Below are positions 55,293 through 64,000 of a stretch of DNA of 64,000 nucleotides, piece after piece; position 1 is the stretch's first letter; every line of letters begins with the position of its first letter. The notes below the pieces were generated by a model. That model saw nothing but the letters and a program-made list of their open reading frames with translations. It did no database searches and had not been told where the DNA came from. The DNA is from Forficula auricularia (lineage: Eukaryota; Arthropoda; Insecta; Dermaptera; Forficulidae). The translations under genes and the position numbers were made by a program. The DNA is taken from positions 9,211,652 to 9,275,651 of the forward strand of contig JALMQS010000055.1 of the NCBI GenBank assembly GCA_024734495.1, given 5' to 3'.

Positions 55293-55990
55293 TACAGGGT
55301 GGGGCATAAAGATTTACCACATTTTGAAGAGGTATAAAAAATGATAAAAATTTAACTAGAAAAAACTAAATATATTTCTGAAAAGAACATAAAATAGTTT
55401 TTTTCAAATGTGTTTTAAACATTATCAGACAAAAAGGGGGTCAAAAATGAAAATTCTAGCTCTTTCGACTAAACTCAACCAAATTTTGTATACATATTCT
55501 TTGAACCCCTAGAAGGCTAGAAATGCAAAAACTAACCAAATTTTGTATACATATAGTTTTGTCGAAAGGGCTAGCATTTTCATTTTTGACGCTCCCTCTC
55601 ATTTTGGGTGGTTAGTTTTTGCATTTCTAGGCCTTCTGGGGTCCACAGATATGTATACAAAAATTTGATTGAGTTTGGTCAAAGGGCCGAAATTTTCTAA
55701 TTTTTGACCCTTCCTCCTCTATTTTGGGTGATTAGTTTTTGCATTTCTAGTCTTTTTGGGATCCGCAGAATATGTATACAAAATTTGGTGGAGTTTGGTC
55801 GAAAGGGCTAGAATTTTCATTTTTGACCCCCTCCCCTTTTGTTTTTGTTTGATAAAGTTTAAAACACATTTTAAAAAATGTATTTTATGTTCTTTTCTAA
55901 AATATATTCATTTTTTTTCTAGTTAAATTTTTTCATTTTTTTTATCACTTCTTCAAAATGTGGTTGATCTTTATGCACTGTCACGCTGTT
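55293..55990. mobile_element. Foldback containing inverted minisatellite units
   Basis: Outer arms of about 135 bp (CATAAAGATTTACCACATTT... and complement ending AATGTGGTTGATCTTTATGC) enclose units of the 120-bp minisatellite, in both orientations (CCAAATTTTGTATACATA near 55485 and 55538; its complement near 55655 and 55775). The 90-residue minus frame at 55048-55320 is chance. Confidence 0.7.
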
Positions 55991-56251
55991 ATCAAAAATT
56001 ATAATTCATCAGTGCTTTTTTTTCATTGCATTTAACTGATCTAATTTTAAACTCGGATCGAGATCTGAGGCATTTTTTTTGGTTTCAACTTATACTTTTG
56101 GGGATTGATATATTATGAGGGTCAATATAGAACAAATTCGCCTTTGAGGTGGAACCTTATTTAAAAAAGGATTTTTGAATATTCTTGGGTGAGAAAATGG
56201 ACATGACTCAAAACAATATAATATAATTTCTATATTATATTTTTTGACTAT

Positions 56252-56435
56252 TTGACTATTCTCAATTTAATTTGTGCTTTGTATAAAGTAAGCAATCATG
56301 GGTCCTATTTGCATGAAAAATATCTCAATTAGAAATGGAAAATAAATAAATAAAAAATATAGAGAGGCTTATATCTATATAGAATGAAGATGAAGAAAAC
56401 TAAACGTTGTTTTGCTCGCTATAAATAAAATATCA
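56252..56435 (+). repeat. Dispersed repeat W, copy 2
   Basis: See copy 1 at 52445. This copy lacks a short stretch and has ATAGAATGAAGATGAAG. Confidence 0.65.
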
Positions 56436-56644
56436 AATCTTCCAAATGGAGTTTTTTTCACTCCAACGATGATATAGTGTAATATATCATCTAATCGTAT
56501 TTCTATATTTATTTATGTCTTTTATTTTACTATCTCTACAATATCAAAATAATATTATAAATTATTCCATAGTGATGTATGTATGTTTAGATGCACACTA
56601 GGCCTTAGCCAGGGGATGTTGTACCGATTCAACAAATTATTATT

Positions 56645-56950
56645 TTTATTAACAGATTAAAAATTCACAGTTCATTGGACAATGTTTTTATCTTATTCAA
56701 TTTTTTGTACAACGTTTCGTCTCTCTCGAGACTTTTTCAAGCACTCAATTGGTTAGAGCAACATTGGTTGAGAGATAACAATAAAAATAATTGAGACATA
56801 GTAGAAATTTTCTTTCTAGATTGATACAATAAAAAATAAGTCTAGATGGATAAGTCTCGGTAAAACGTTGTACAAAAATTGAATGAGAGCTTCAATAAAA
56901 AACATTGTCCAATGAGCTTTTGTGAATTTTAATCTACTAATTATAATGGA
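56645..56950. mobile_element. Foldback J with a variant hammerhead motif
   Basis: Arms AGATTAAAAATTCACAGTTC...AATTTTTTGTACAACGTTT and complement 56872-56942. A minus-strand hammerhead-like motif lies at the inner end of the left arm; the right arm keeps AAAACGTTGTAC only. Confidence 0.66.
56703..56752 (-). ncRNA. Hammerhead-like motif with U3/A8 core (J)
   Basis: Minus strand: UUGAAAA, extra A, perfect stem II GUCUC/GAGAC with GAGA loop, GAAA, ACGU, U17, stem I GUGC with GUAC (one G-U). As in K, the C3-G8 pair is U-A. The sequence is otherwise unrelated to K. Confidence 0.5.
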
Positions 56951-57204
56951 CATTAATCAACATAATTTTTATTATTAACATTTAACAAGAAATTATTGCC
57001 GCTAATTCCAGAAGATCAAGTTCTTGATTGACAAATGATTCAAATTCAAATATTTCTACCCTTTGGTCCACTTAATGTAGTAACATATTTCATTCTGAAA
57101 CTTTTGGGTCCAGGCAGTTATAAATTCACATGAAGCTAAAGAATTTTTATTTTTGACAAGGCTTGGTTCGATCACATATGTGTACTTCAATTTGTGTATA
57201 ATAT

Positions 57205-57258
57205 AACCTAATTGACTGAAGATGGCCAAATAAAATTCAGGCCGAAACGTCTTATTAA
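57205..57258 (+). ncRNA. Hammerhead ribozyme, singleton
   Basis: CUGAAGA 57216-57222, extra U, stem II GGCC/GGCC (4 bp) with a 12-nt loop, GAAA 57244-57247, ACGU, C17 at 57251. Stem I is weak (AUUGA/UUAUU). No foldback found around it. 45108-45145 is a decayed relative (TTGAAGATGGTCAAATAAAA). Confidence 0.55.
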
Positions 57259-57343
57259 AGGTGTTTTATTGAACCCAGTGATTCCATCTTTGGCTGATCC
57301 CTCCTCCTTCATCTAGTAGTAACATAGTGTTTAGATCTTTCAA

Positions 57344-58052
57344 ATGGGAATCTTTGCAATTTTCTCTAAATTTGATTTGATTATCACTGCTCGACAAAAA
57401 TTAAACAAAATTTTCCCCGTAAACCTAACAATGGATTCCACTAGAGTTTTATACACTGATTATCATGCAATTTGCCGATTTTTTACAACACCTCAGAGTT
57501 TTGAGATATTATTGGTCAAAATGACGAAAAAGGCCATTTTGAACTATTTTCGAGTTCCATTAAAAATTAAACAGCAATATTCGAAATCAAAATATTTTGT
57601 TGACATAATAGAAAACAACTTCCTCTTTGATTTTCATATTACCACTTGTTTTTAGCTCAATTATAAATCGAGTTATAACTAAAAAACTAAAACTTTCTGT
57701 TTTTATCTATGTTTATTACCCTTTATACTCGCGTAGTTTTAGTTTTTTAGTTATAACTCGAGTTCTAATTGAGCTAAAAACAATCGATAATTTGAAAATC
57801 AAAGGAGAAGCTGTTTTCTATTATGTCAACGAAATATTTTAATTTCAAATATTGGTGTTTAATATTTAATGGGACTCGAAATAGCTCAAAGTTCTTTTTC
57901 GTAATTTTGGCCCATAATATCTCAAAACTCTGACGGGTTGTAAAAAATCGAAATTCATGATAATCAGCGTAAAAAAACTCTACTGAAATCCATTAATAGG
58001 TTTAAGGGAGGAAATTTTTGTTTTAAGATTGTTATCAGAAATTGCAAAAATT
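57344..58052. mobile_element. Large foldback L, about 330-bp arms
   Basis: 57350-57700 pairs with 57730-58050 (for example CTCAGAGTTTTGAGATATTA with TAATATCTCAAAACTCTGA; AGTTATAACTAAAAAACTAA with its complement). Divergence between arms is roughly a fifth. The 103-residue frame at 57344-57655 lies in the left arm and has no match I recognise, and its complement arm is not open. Confidence 0.72.
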
Positions 58053-58061
58053 AAATAAATC

Positions 58062-58350
58062 TGAAAAGTGAATTTATTTTTATTTAGGAAACAAATCAAA
58101 GATTTTAGTAGAAATATTTTTACATTGCATATCAGAGGGTTTCGTCCCCTTGTAGCTTTGTAGCTTTATTTCTTATATATGTTGCATATCGGAGAGAGAT
58201 TTGTCTTAAGGGTTTGGCTAACAGCCCGGTAAGCTTAGTTAGCGCTTGGGTTCGATTCCCAAGGGGACGAAACCCTCTGATATGCAATGTAAAAATATTT
58301 CTACTAAAATCTTTGATTTGTTTCCTAAATAAAAATAAATTCACTTTTCA
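58062..58350. mobile_element. F-type foldback with tRNA-like centre
   Basis: Arms of about 91 bp (TGAAAAGTGAATTTATTTTT...CAGAGGGTTTCGTCCCCTTG and complement). The centre has a repeated TTGCATATCGGAGAG segment and a tRNA-like module (58205-58262: GGTTTGGCTAACAGCCCGG, then GGGTTCGATTCCC). Frames on both strands (70 and 86 residues) follow from this structure. Confidence 0.8.
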
Positions 58351-58351
58351 A

Positions 58352-59670
58352 TATTATATAATTGGGTTGATTTTTGAAAAATTCCATCTTTTTTCAAAAA
58401 AAGAAACTCAAAAAAGATGCTTAAATCTTTACATTAATCATTTAAATAAATCTATTAAATTTTCCTCGCATTAATACTCAAAACTAGGTATTTAGTAGAT
58501 ACATTTTATTAAACTAATTAAATATCGATGTCAAAATTGGCTACTTTTAAACACTGTTTGAAATAGTGATAGCCCAGAAACTAAAATAAATCTAGTATGT
58601 TAGGTTGCCAGAAACAGGGGTTTGAGAACAAATTTATAACATCTAAGCTGTTTTAAGCCAAAAGCTGAAGATATTCTAACTAAATGGAAAAAATAAATCA
58701 TTTTTTTATATTATATAAGTTCAAAAAATATGAAATATATACTGAAACTTCAAGAGAAAAGTAAATGAAATATCTTCTTTTTATATACTCTTTGTCCTGG
58801 TGAGCCATATATCTCCATATTCTATAATAGTCGTCTATTGACCGGATCAATATTCTGCGTCATAGCAACTGCTTATATTTGACCATCCTCACTATTCTGC
58901 GATTTTATAAATAAAACACTCCTCAATCCCTAATCTGAATAAAGTTCAACATACTATAAATACTGAGAAAAATTTTATATACCTTCATTAACATATATCC
59001 TTGTGTATAATAAACTCATAACCTTCACCTCATAAATTTTAAACAAAAAAAAATTATTTCTCTCCCCTCTTAACTTTAGGCTATGCAAATATTCATGTTG
59101 AAAACAGGGCTATAAAAATATAATATTTTAATCAGAATTGATTAAATTGCACGGATTATATAATATCATAAAACCATTAATCTATTGAAAATATTGCCTA
59201 AAAAGTTCTTTTTCTTTTGTTATTATCTTCGCAGATCTGATATAGAAGAATATCCTAAAAATTTATATAGAGATATTATTGATATCTCAAAATAATTAAA
59301 TTTATTAATTTGATCAAATATAATGTATAAATTGTTTGAAAATATTAGTAAAGTTCATGTAAGTTATATTTTATTAAAGTAGAATCTGTGTATATTATAT
59401 TTTAATAATGAAAAAAAAATATTTATATATATTTCCACAGCTAAAAACATTTTTTTTTAATTAAAAATATTTATAAAATACTTATATTTTTGAAAATTTT
59501 TAAAATATATATCATCATATTTTCTTTAATAAATGTAAAATTAAATTTTTTTTTAAATTTTGTAGTTATGAAAGTTTAAAAATTTCAAAAAATATTGTTA
59601 AATATGTTTCTAAGAATATAACTACTATTAATGAATGTAATAACGGTATAATTTAATTCAAAATATAGTA
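58352..59670. other. Very AT-rich stretch, nothing recognised
   Basis: About 1.3 kb with no frame, repeat copy or RNA motif that I can support. Confidence 0.3.
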
Positions 59671-59679
59671 AATTATAAG

Positions 59680-60134
59680 TAGAGACCGGATTCCTATGCA
59701 ATTGTATATTTTGTTTGCCGTCACATACGACCCAGGAGATCAATTATCTATCCGAATCATGCATCTAGGATACTGTGGGTTAAATTCTATACTGCATATT
59801 TTTGCATATTTGAGTAATATTGCATAAAATTGGATATTATAAGGATATTGTATAAAATTGCATAAAGGATTTTTACAAATACATATGTTTCAAAAGTAAC
59901 TTATCGGATTATTTTTTAGATCCTTTGTTAATTATTTCTTTATTATTATTATTATTTTAATGGTCTTCGGGAACTATAGCCCATTTTGGTCATTGAGTGT
60001 TCGTGTGCGTAAATTAGAGTGGAGATCAGATTTTTTAGTGCATAAAAAATTTATTTTGCCATCTTTTAATGAATATTTCAGCATTTTTAACTGAATATTT
60101 TGGCACTTTTTACTGCATAAAAATCCGGTCTCTA
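59680..60134. mobile_element. DNA transposon, non-autonomous, 8-bp target duplication
   Basis: TAGAGACCGGATT at the left and ATCCGGTCTCTA at the right are inverted; TGCA-containing sequence lies just inside both. Identical ATTATAAG flanks it (59672-59679, 60135-60142). A hAT origin is likely from the duplication length. No transposase frame. Confidence 0.85.
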
Positions 60135-60202
60135 ATTATAAGTATTTATAACTTTTTAAACGAATCTTTGTTTTGTATCATACTCGCTTCGAGCATTACT
60201 GG

Positions 60203-60285
60203 TTATTTGAGTAATGTTGCATAAAATTGGATATTATAAGGATATTGTATAAAATTGCATAAAGGATTTTTACAAATACGTATTC
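60203..60285 (+). repeat. Direct repeat of an internal part of the 59680 element
   Basis: ATTTGAGTAATGTTGCATAA through AAAGGATTTTTACAAATACG matches 59806-59884 almost base for base, although it lies outside the element bounded by the target duplication. Confidence 0.75.
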
Positions 60286-60825
60286 TTCTTAACAGATTCT
60301 GACTGTACTATGACGAGCTGAGAACGTGCATTTGATATTTCACTTTTTAGTGCGCATGCTCAGTTCGTCCGAAGACAGTGCTAGTATTGTTAGTCACCAT
60401 TAGAGTGTACCCTTTTTCGATAGTAATGATTTAGCATGTTATTCAATGTGGTAGATTTATGATGTCTTACCTCGTATATGCCAGGTTATTGTCGTTGTGG
60501 CTTCACCAGTTGACTTTACTGCAAAGGCATATTAGAATCCGCTCCAATCAACAATTTGCTCCCTTGATAAAATCTAAAAGCAATGGGAAAACTTTCTTAA
60601 AAATTTCTAAGAAAATAATAATTCCAACAAGTATGACCTTTATCAACTTAACAAATAGAAAGTAAAATTAGGCTTAAAAATTGGTATTTATAAGCTTACT
60701 TTTCCGCCCAATTCTTTTTAAACTAGCCATTCAGTCAATTGTTTTTATTTATTATTTTATTTTAAAAGGCTTGGCTTGCGATGGCACATGAAGATTCTCA
60801 CATTTCGGGGCTTGAATAATATAAT

Positions 60826-60992
60826 CTAGGGGTGAGCCGCGATTGGAATTAGGTGTACACGTCTTTGGAATTATTTGGAATTACTTTGGAACTCATTAGA
60901 TAATCCTATTATCATCTATTGTCTTCTACTTGGAAATGAAAGTGGAAGTGGAAGTAGGTGTACTACAATTTTAGGTCCCGGTTCACCCTTCG
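60826..60992. mobile_element. hAT-type MITE, sister of 37302 element
   Basis: CTAGGGGTGAGCCGCGATTG start and a matching end; flanks AATATAAT (60818-60825) and AATTTAAT (60993-61000) differ at one base. Sequence agrees with the 37302 copy over its whole length, with a short GAAGTG expansion near 60950. Confidence 0.78.
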
Positions 60993-61100
60993 AATTTAAT
61001 TATAATATTTTAGATTTACTAACATAAGCTCTTACCAACCTTCAGGACTTGAATTATTTATTGCTCCATATAATTATTTCAATAAATATTTTGTATATAC

Positions 61101-61406
61101 CAATGTTTCTCAAACATTAGTCAGAAAAAATCCAGGTCCTCAGAAAAAATATATAAAAAAAGTATTTGGCATAAATTTACGGAAAAAAACGGGTACCTAC
61201 ATGTAGCAGTGAAATGTGCAACTTGTTGAGTTTAATAAAGACTATGGTAATTAAAATAAATAACCTGATTTTATTATCCAATTTTTCAAAAATTATAAAA
61301 TTAGCACTTTAAATAAAATATATGTTTTTTACATAAAATACGGCCGGGGAAAAACGAAATTTATAAAAAATATTGTTCCGTGGTCGAAAAAATTTGTAAA
61401 ACTCTG
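61101..61406. mobile_element. hAT-like non-autonomous element
   Basis: CAATGTTTCTCAAACATTAG start and TTTGTAAAACTCTG end, imperfect inverted repeats of hAT form. GTATATAC (61093-61100) and GTATATGG (61407-61414) share six of eight bases. Confidence 0.6.
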
Positions 61407-61573
61407 GTATATGGCATTAATTAAATAACGTTAATAATAATTCAAAAAATTCTTAAAGTTTTGAAGTCAGCGTTTTGAGTCTTGGAAAAAGTTTACCTTT
61501 TAATAGAATTTATTTATGAGCTTGTAAAGTTAAATCATTGTTTAATCAATTGGTGAATAGGTATTATATCGTG

Positions 61574-61816
61574 CAGTGTTTCCCAAACTTATCGACATCT
61601 GTGTACCCCTTCTATAATTTTCGTAGCACCGAATACCCCTCGTCAAAAAAATTGCATATACTTTAATAACAATCAAAAAATATAATTATTTTTTCTTTTT
61701 TATAAGTACATAAGCAAAATAATAATAAAGGCGTAGGCAAGCTCAGTGCAGCACGTATACCCCCACCAAACTCTTCCGCCCCCACCGGTACGCGTATTAT
61801 ACTTTGTGAAACACTG
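61574..61816. mobile_element. hAT non-autonomous element with related empty site
   Basis: CAGTGTTTCCCAAACTTATC at the left and TATACTTTGTGAAACACTG at the right are hAT-type inverted ends. Flanks ATATCGTG and ATATAATA are each two changes from ATATTGTA, the uninterrupted sequence in unit 2 (near 62399). Confidence 0.8.
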
Positions 61817-61957
61817 ATATAATATATTAAAATATTTATGATATCCTAAATCGATATAAATATCACCATATAAATAAGAAAAAAATTAATAAATCATTAA
61901 ATTCAGTGGTTTTATTTTTATTGATTGGCCTTCCGGTTTTTGACCTTACAGTAGGTA

Positions 61958-62083
61958 ATTTATGAGGAGAATTTTCTAGGTTAGGTTTCACACGCCTTTT
62001 TGTGAAACCTAACCTAGAAAATTCTCCTCATAAGTTATTTATAATGTTTCACCTAGAATCGACACCAAAATCCTTAAAAATTA
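61958..62083. mobile_element. Mini-B foldback with 12-bp target duplication
   Basis: Perfect arms GAGGAGAATTTTCTAGGTTA...TTTCAC / complement around a 10-nt centre, then the B-type tail TGTTTCACCTAGAATCGACA. Identical TTACAGTAGGTA flanks it (61946-61957, 62084-62095), although the copies also fall at the junction of the tandem duplication. Confidence 0.75.
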
Positions 62084-62147
62084 TTACAGTAGGTATTTAT
62101 TATACCTATATTTAAAAAAATAATGTATATACCATATGTCATTATTA

Positions 62148-62251
62148 AAAAAAAAAATAAATAAAATAAATAAATCTCTGGCTCGAACCACCCTTTATGG
62201 GTATTGGCCTACTCAATTGGTTGCTGTCCTAATTGAAAACAGTACCGAGGG
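62148..62251 (-). mobile_element. Short SINE-like retroelement with 13-bp target duplication
   Basis: Minus strand has a B-box-like GGTGGTTCGAGCC and an A-rich (AAAT)n tail; A-box match is poor. Identical TATGTCATTATTA flanks it (62135-62147, 62252-62264). Confidence 0.72.
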
Positions 62252-62544
62252 TATGTCATTATTAATAATAAAAAAAATCCTCAAATTTCGCAGTCAACGT
62301 TAAGAGTTTTAGAAAAAGTTTACCTTTCACTATAGTTTATTTATAAACTTAAATTTAAATCATCGTTTAATAAATTGGTGAATAGGTAGGTACATATTAT
62401 ATTGTATTAAAATACTTAATATAGCCATAACGGTATAAATAATATAAGGAAGAAAAAATTAATAAATCATCAAATTCAATAGATAAATCCTCATTTATTA
62501 TTTTTGTTGATTGGCCTACCGCTTTTTGACTTATTACAGTATAG

Positions 62545-63575
62545 CCATATTAAAAAAAATTCATTTAAAGAGATTCCTTTTTGAGTTCCCCTCTCATTTG
62601 ACCTTTTCGACATCCATTTTCCAACAAAACATCAATTTATATTGGGCCCCGGCTAACAAACAACCTGATAGCCTTAACGCGCATATATTTCGTTTTTTAA
62701 CGGCCCTCGGGCGAGGTTTCGTCTTGATTGAATCCGGCTACTGAAAGATTTTTTTTTTTATTTTGGTTATTGGGCACCTAAACACCTGCACCTGGCCTTA
62801 TTCAGAGCACAGGTTTCAGGGGAGAAGTTTGTGTGTGTGAGTGTGTTCGAAATAGGGGTCTTATTGTAGGTGGAAGGAAATTTCGACACCTGCATTAGCT
62901 CTGACGGAGGTATGGGTTAGTGAACCGAAACGTATGGGTTACCCCCCGGGGATTCGTTTTCCCCCAGACACATTATTCAACTCTCAAATTATACCTATGA
63001 AAGACGAACAGAAAACACACACACACTACACACTCAAATCGTCAGACACAAAAAATTATATGGCTTAAATTTATGAATAGTGAGTGTTGGAAGCTCACGG
63101 TAGCTGGACAAGTTATCTCCCGAGGACTACTGGCAAGAAGAAGCCTGTCAAATATAAATATTCTCGGATAGTATTTAGTCTGTTTGGGAGTTGATTTTTA
63201 ATAACAGCCCTCGCTATTAAGGACGATAAATAAAATAACCTATTATTAATTTTTTCTTTTTGTAATTTACTACCTTTTTACATTTTTAACGTCGTCAAAA
63301 GGCTACTATATTTTCCAAAGATTATTTTCATATATAAATAATCAAAATCCCGGAATATTTTATGTTCTTAATATATGAAATAAATCGATTACTTTAAAGA
63401 AAATATTCTATTATTCTAGAAATAGGTAGTTAATCCGATATAAAGTAGTTTATTTATTTGCTTGTTATCTATTAAGTACCTATTTAAATTCACTTATAAA
63501 ATAAGATGAGTCACATTGGTTGACACTACAACTGTCTAAAGAGATAGAAATTTAATAAAGATTTTGGGCATCACT
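62545..63575. other. Non-repetitive stretch, nothing recognised
   Basis: Includes short GT and CA runs (62830-62850, 63016-63027) and a CCCCCCGGGG palindrome near 62944. The 77-residue frame at 62511-62744 has no known motif. ACCGAAACGT at 62931 is not in a hammerhead context. Confidence 0.3.
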
Positions 63576-63581
63576 AACTAG

Positions 63582-63811
63582 TAGGGTTGCCAACTCTGTA
63601 GAAAGAAATTCCGTGAGCTAGGCAAAAAAAAGAAGAAAATTGACTGAAAATATTTTTTATTCGGCAAAAAAAACTGATAAACTATACAACGCAGTATCAC
63701 TTTAAATTTAACAGCCTTTGCAAAGAAGATTAAATTAAAAATTGGGGACTTTCAAAATTTGGGGGCAGATTCAGAGATAATCCAGGAATTCCGGGAGGGT
63801 TGGCAACCCTA
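63582..63811. mobile_element. hAT-type MITE with perfect 8-bp target duplication
   Basis: TAGGGTTGCCAAC and its exact complement are the ends; CTAACTAG is identical on both sides (63574-63581, 63812-63819). No coding sequence. Confidence 0.88.
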
Positions 63812-63914
63812 CTAACTAGTCTTATTCATGAAAATTTAAAATCAAAAATAAATAAATAATAGCTTTATATTACGATTAATTTAAAGGCCGAATCAAAGGT
63901 CTTATCTTATTGAA

Positions 63915-64000
63915 AACATTTTGCTTTACCGAGGGTAGCAAAATTGTTGATTTATAAAGAGAAATCAATGATAAATTAAAGAAAATTTTTAAATTTTTTT
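63915..64000 (+). repeat. A-type HHR element head, cut by window end
   Basis: TTTTGCTTTACCGAGGGTAG and AAAGAGAAATCAATGA match the head of A4; the element continues outside the window. Confidence 0.55.

Larger units (their letters stand above)
61085..62540 (+). repeat. Tandem duplication of about 340-bp core, broken by four insertions
   Basis: Unit 1 (61085-61100, 61407-61573, 61817-61957) and unit 2 (62084-62134, 62252-62540) share GTTTACCTTT, AATTGGTGAATAGGTA, AATTAATAAATCATCAAATTC and TTGATTGGCCT. The hATs at 61101 and 61574 are only in unit 1; the SINE at 62148 only in unit 2; the mini-B element sits at the junction. Confidence 0.75.

Noticed and set aside
57344..57655. 103-residue frame in foldback L
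   Set aside because: The inverted partner arm is not open in the matching frame, so coding constraint is unlikely.
62895..62945. Hammerhead candidate around ACCGAAACGT
   Set aside because: Core reads CUGACGG and stem I does not pair.

Overview
The window looks like a gene-poor, strongly AT-rich stretch of an animal nuclear genome, most likely an insect. The grounds are indirect: the last residues and (GAT)n tail of an RTE-type LINE common in insects, tRNA-headed SINEs, hAT elements with 8-bp target duplications, repeats carrying the CCGACTTCAAAAA terminus seen in many insect genomes, and long runs of non-coding AT-rich DNA. I cannot name a species. I recognise no intact host gene. The short open frames are almost all shadows of repeats; the only real protein homologies are broken RT and hAT transposase pieces.

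The dominant content is small inverted-repeat (foldback) elements. Many carry a hammerhead ribozyme (HHR) motif at the end of an arm: CUGANGA, one extra base, a paired stem II, GAAA, and a very short self-complementary stem III (ACUAUAGU, AUAUAU or ACGU) followed by a cleavable H17. I count 17 copies with an intact or near-intact core, in several unrelated sequence families (here A to E plus one singleton), and at least 15 decayed copies. Seven of these elements, and two short relatives without an HHR, have direct target duplications of 10-16 bp, and one has a related empty site inside the window. Established knowledge links such minimal HHRs to the terminal repeats (pLTRs) of Penelope-like retroelements; no Penelope RT or GIY-YIG frame is present, so these are inferred to be non-autonomous relatives.

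Layout. 1-275: end of a foldback with a tRNA-like centre (family F). 442-2624: HHR elements A1 and B1. 3490-3803: MITE. 5074-6685: 1.6-kb element with nested SINE, foldback and a TTA-flanked MITE. 7697-7897 and 13401-14272: RTE LINE fragments. 8798-9048: A2. 10805-12552: C1, foldback G and B2, inside a longer repeat whose second copy is at 54.3-54.96 kb. 15.6-15.96 and 25.67-25.92 kb: GC-rich islands. 16.0-16.99 kb: local duplication plus B3. 18.74-19.95 kb: repeat R plus D1. 19.98-21.65 kb: tandem 355-bp repeat, MITE, CCGACTTC element. 24.07-27.14 kb: two copies of an element bearing an internal minisatellite. 29.47-29.83 kb: A-type HHR foldback. 30.27-31.10 kb: second R copy. 31.5-34.0 kb: two tandem arrays and a decayed hAT with transposase. 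35.08-35.82 kb: C2 and a TA-flanked MITE. 37.68-40.66 kb: A3, E1, E2, D2. 41.2 kb: F foldback. 45.3-48.5 kb: B-type elements, hAT ends, tandem array. 48.75-50.44 kb: CCGACTTC elements around a 100-N gap. 50.7-58.35 kb: F palindrome, HHR elements and large foldbacks. 59.68-62.54 kb: a tandem duplication interrupted by hATs, a SINE and a mini-B element. 63.58-63.81 kb: hAT MITE.

The parts do not form a pathway; they are layers of insertions. What links them is a recurring design: foldbacks built around an RNA-type core, either a self-cleaving ribozyme or a tRNA-like promoter module.
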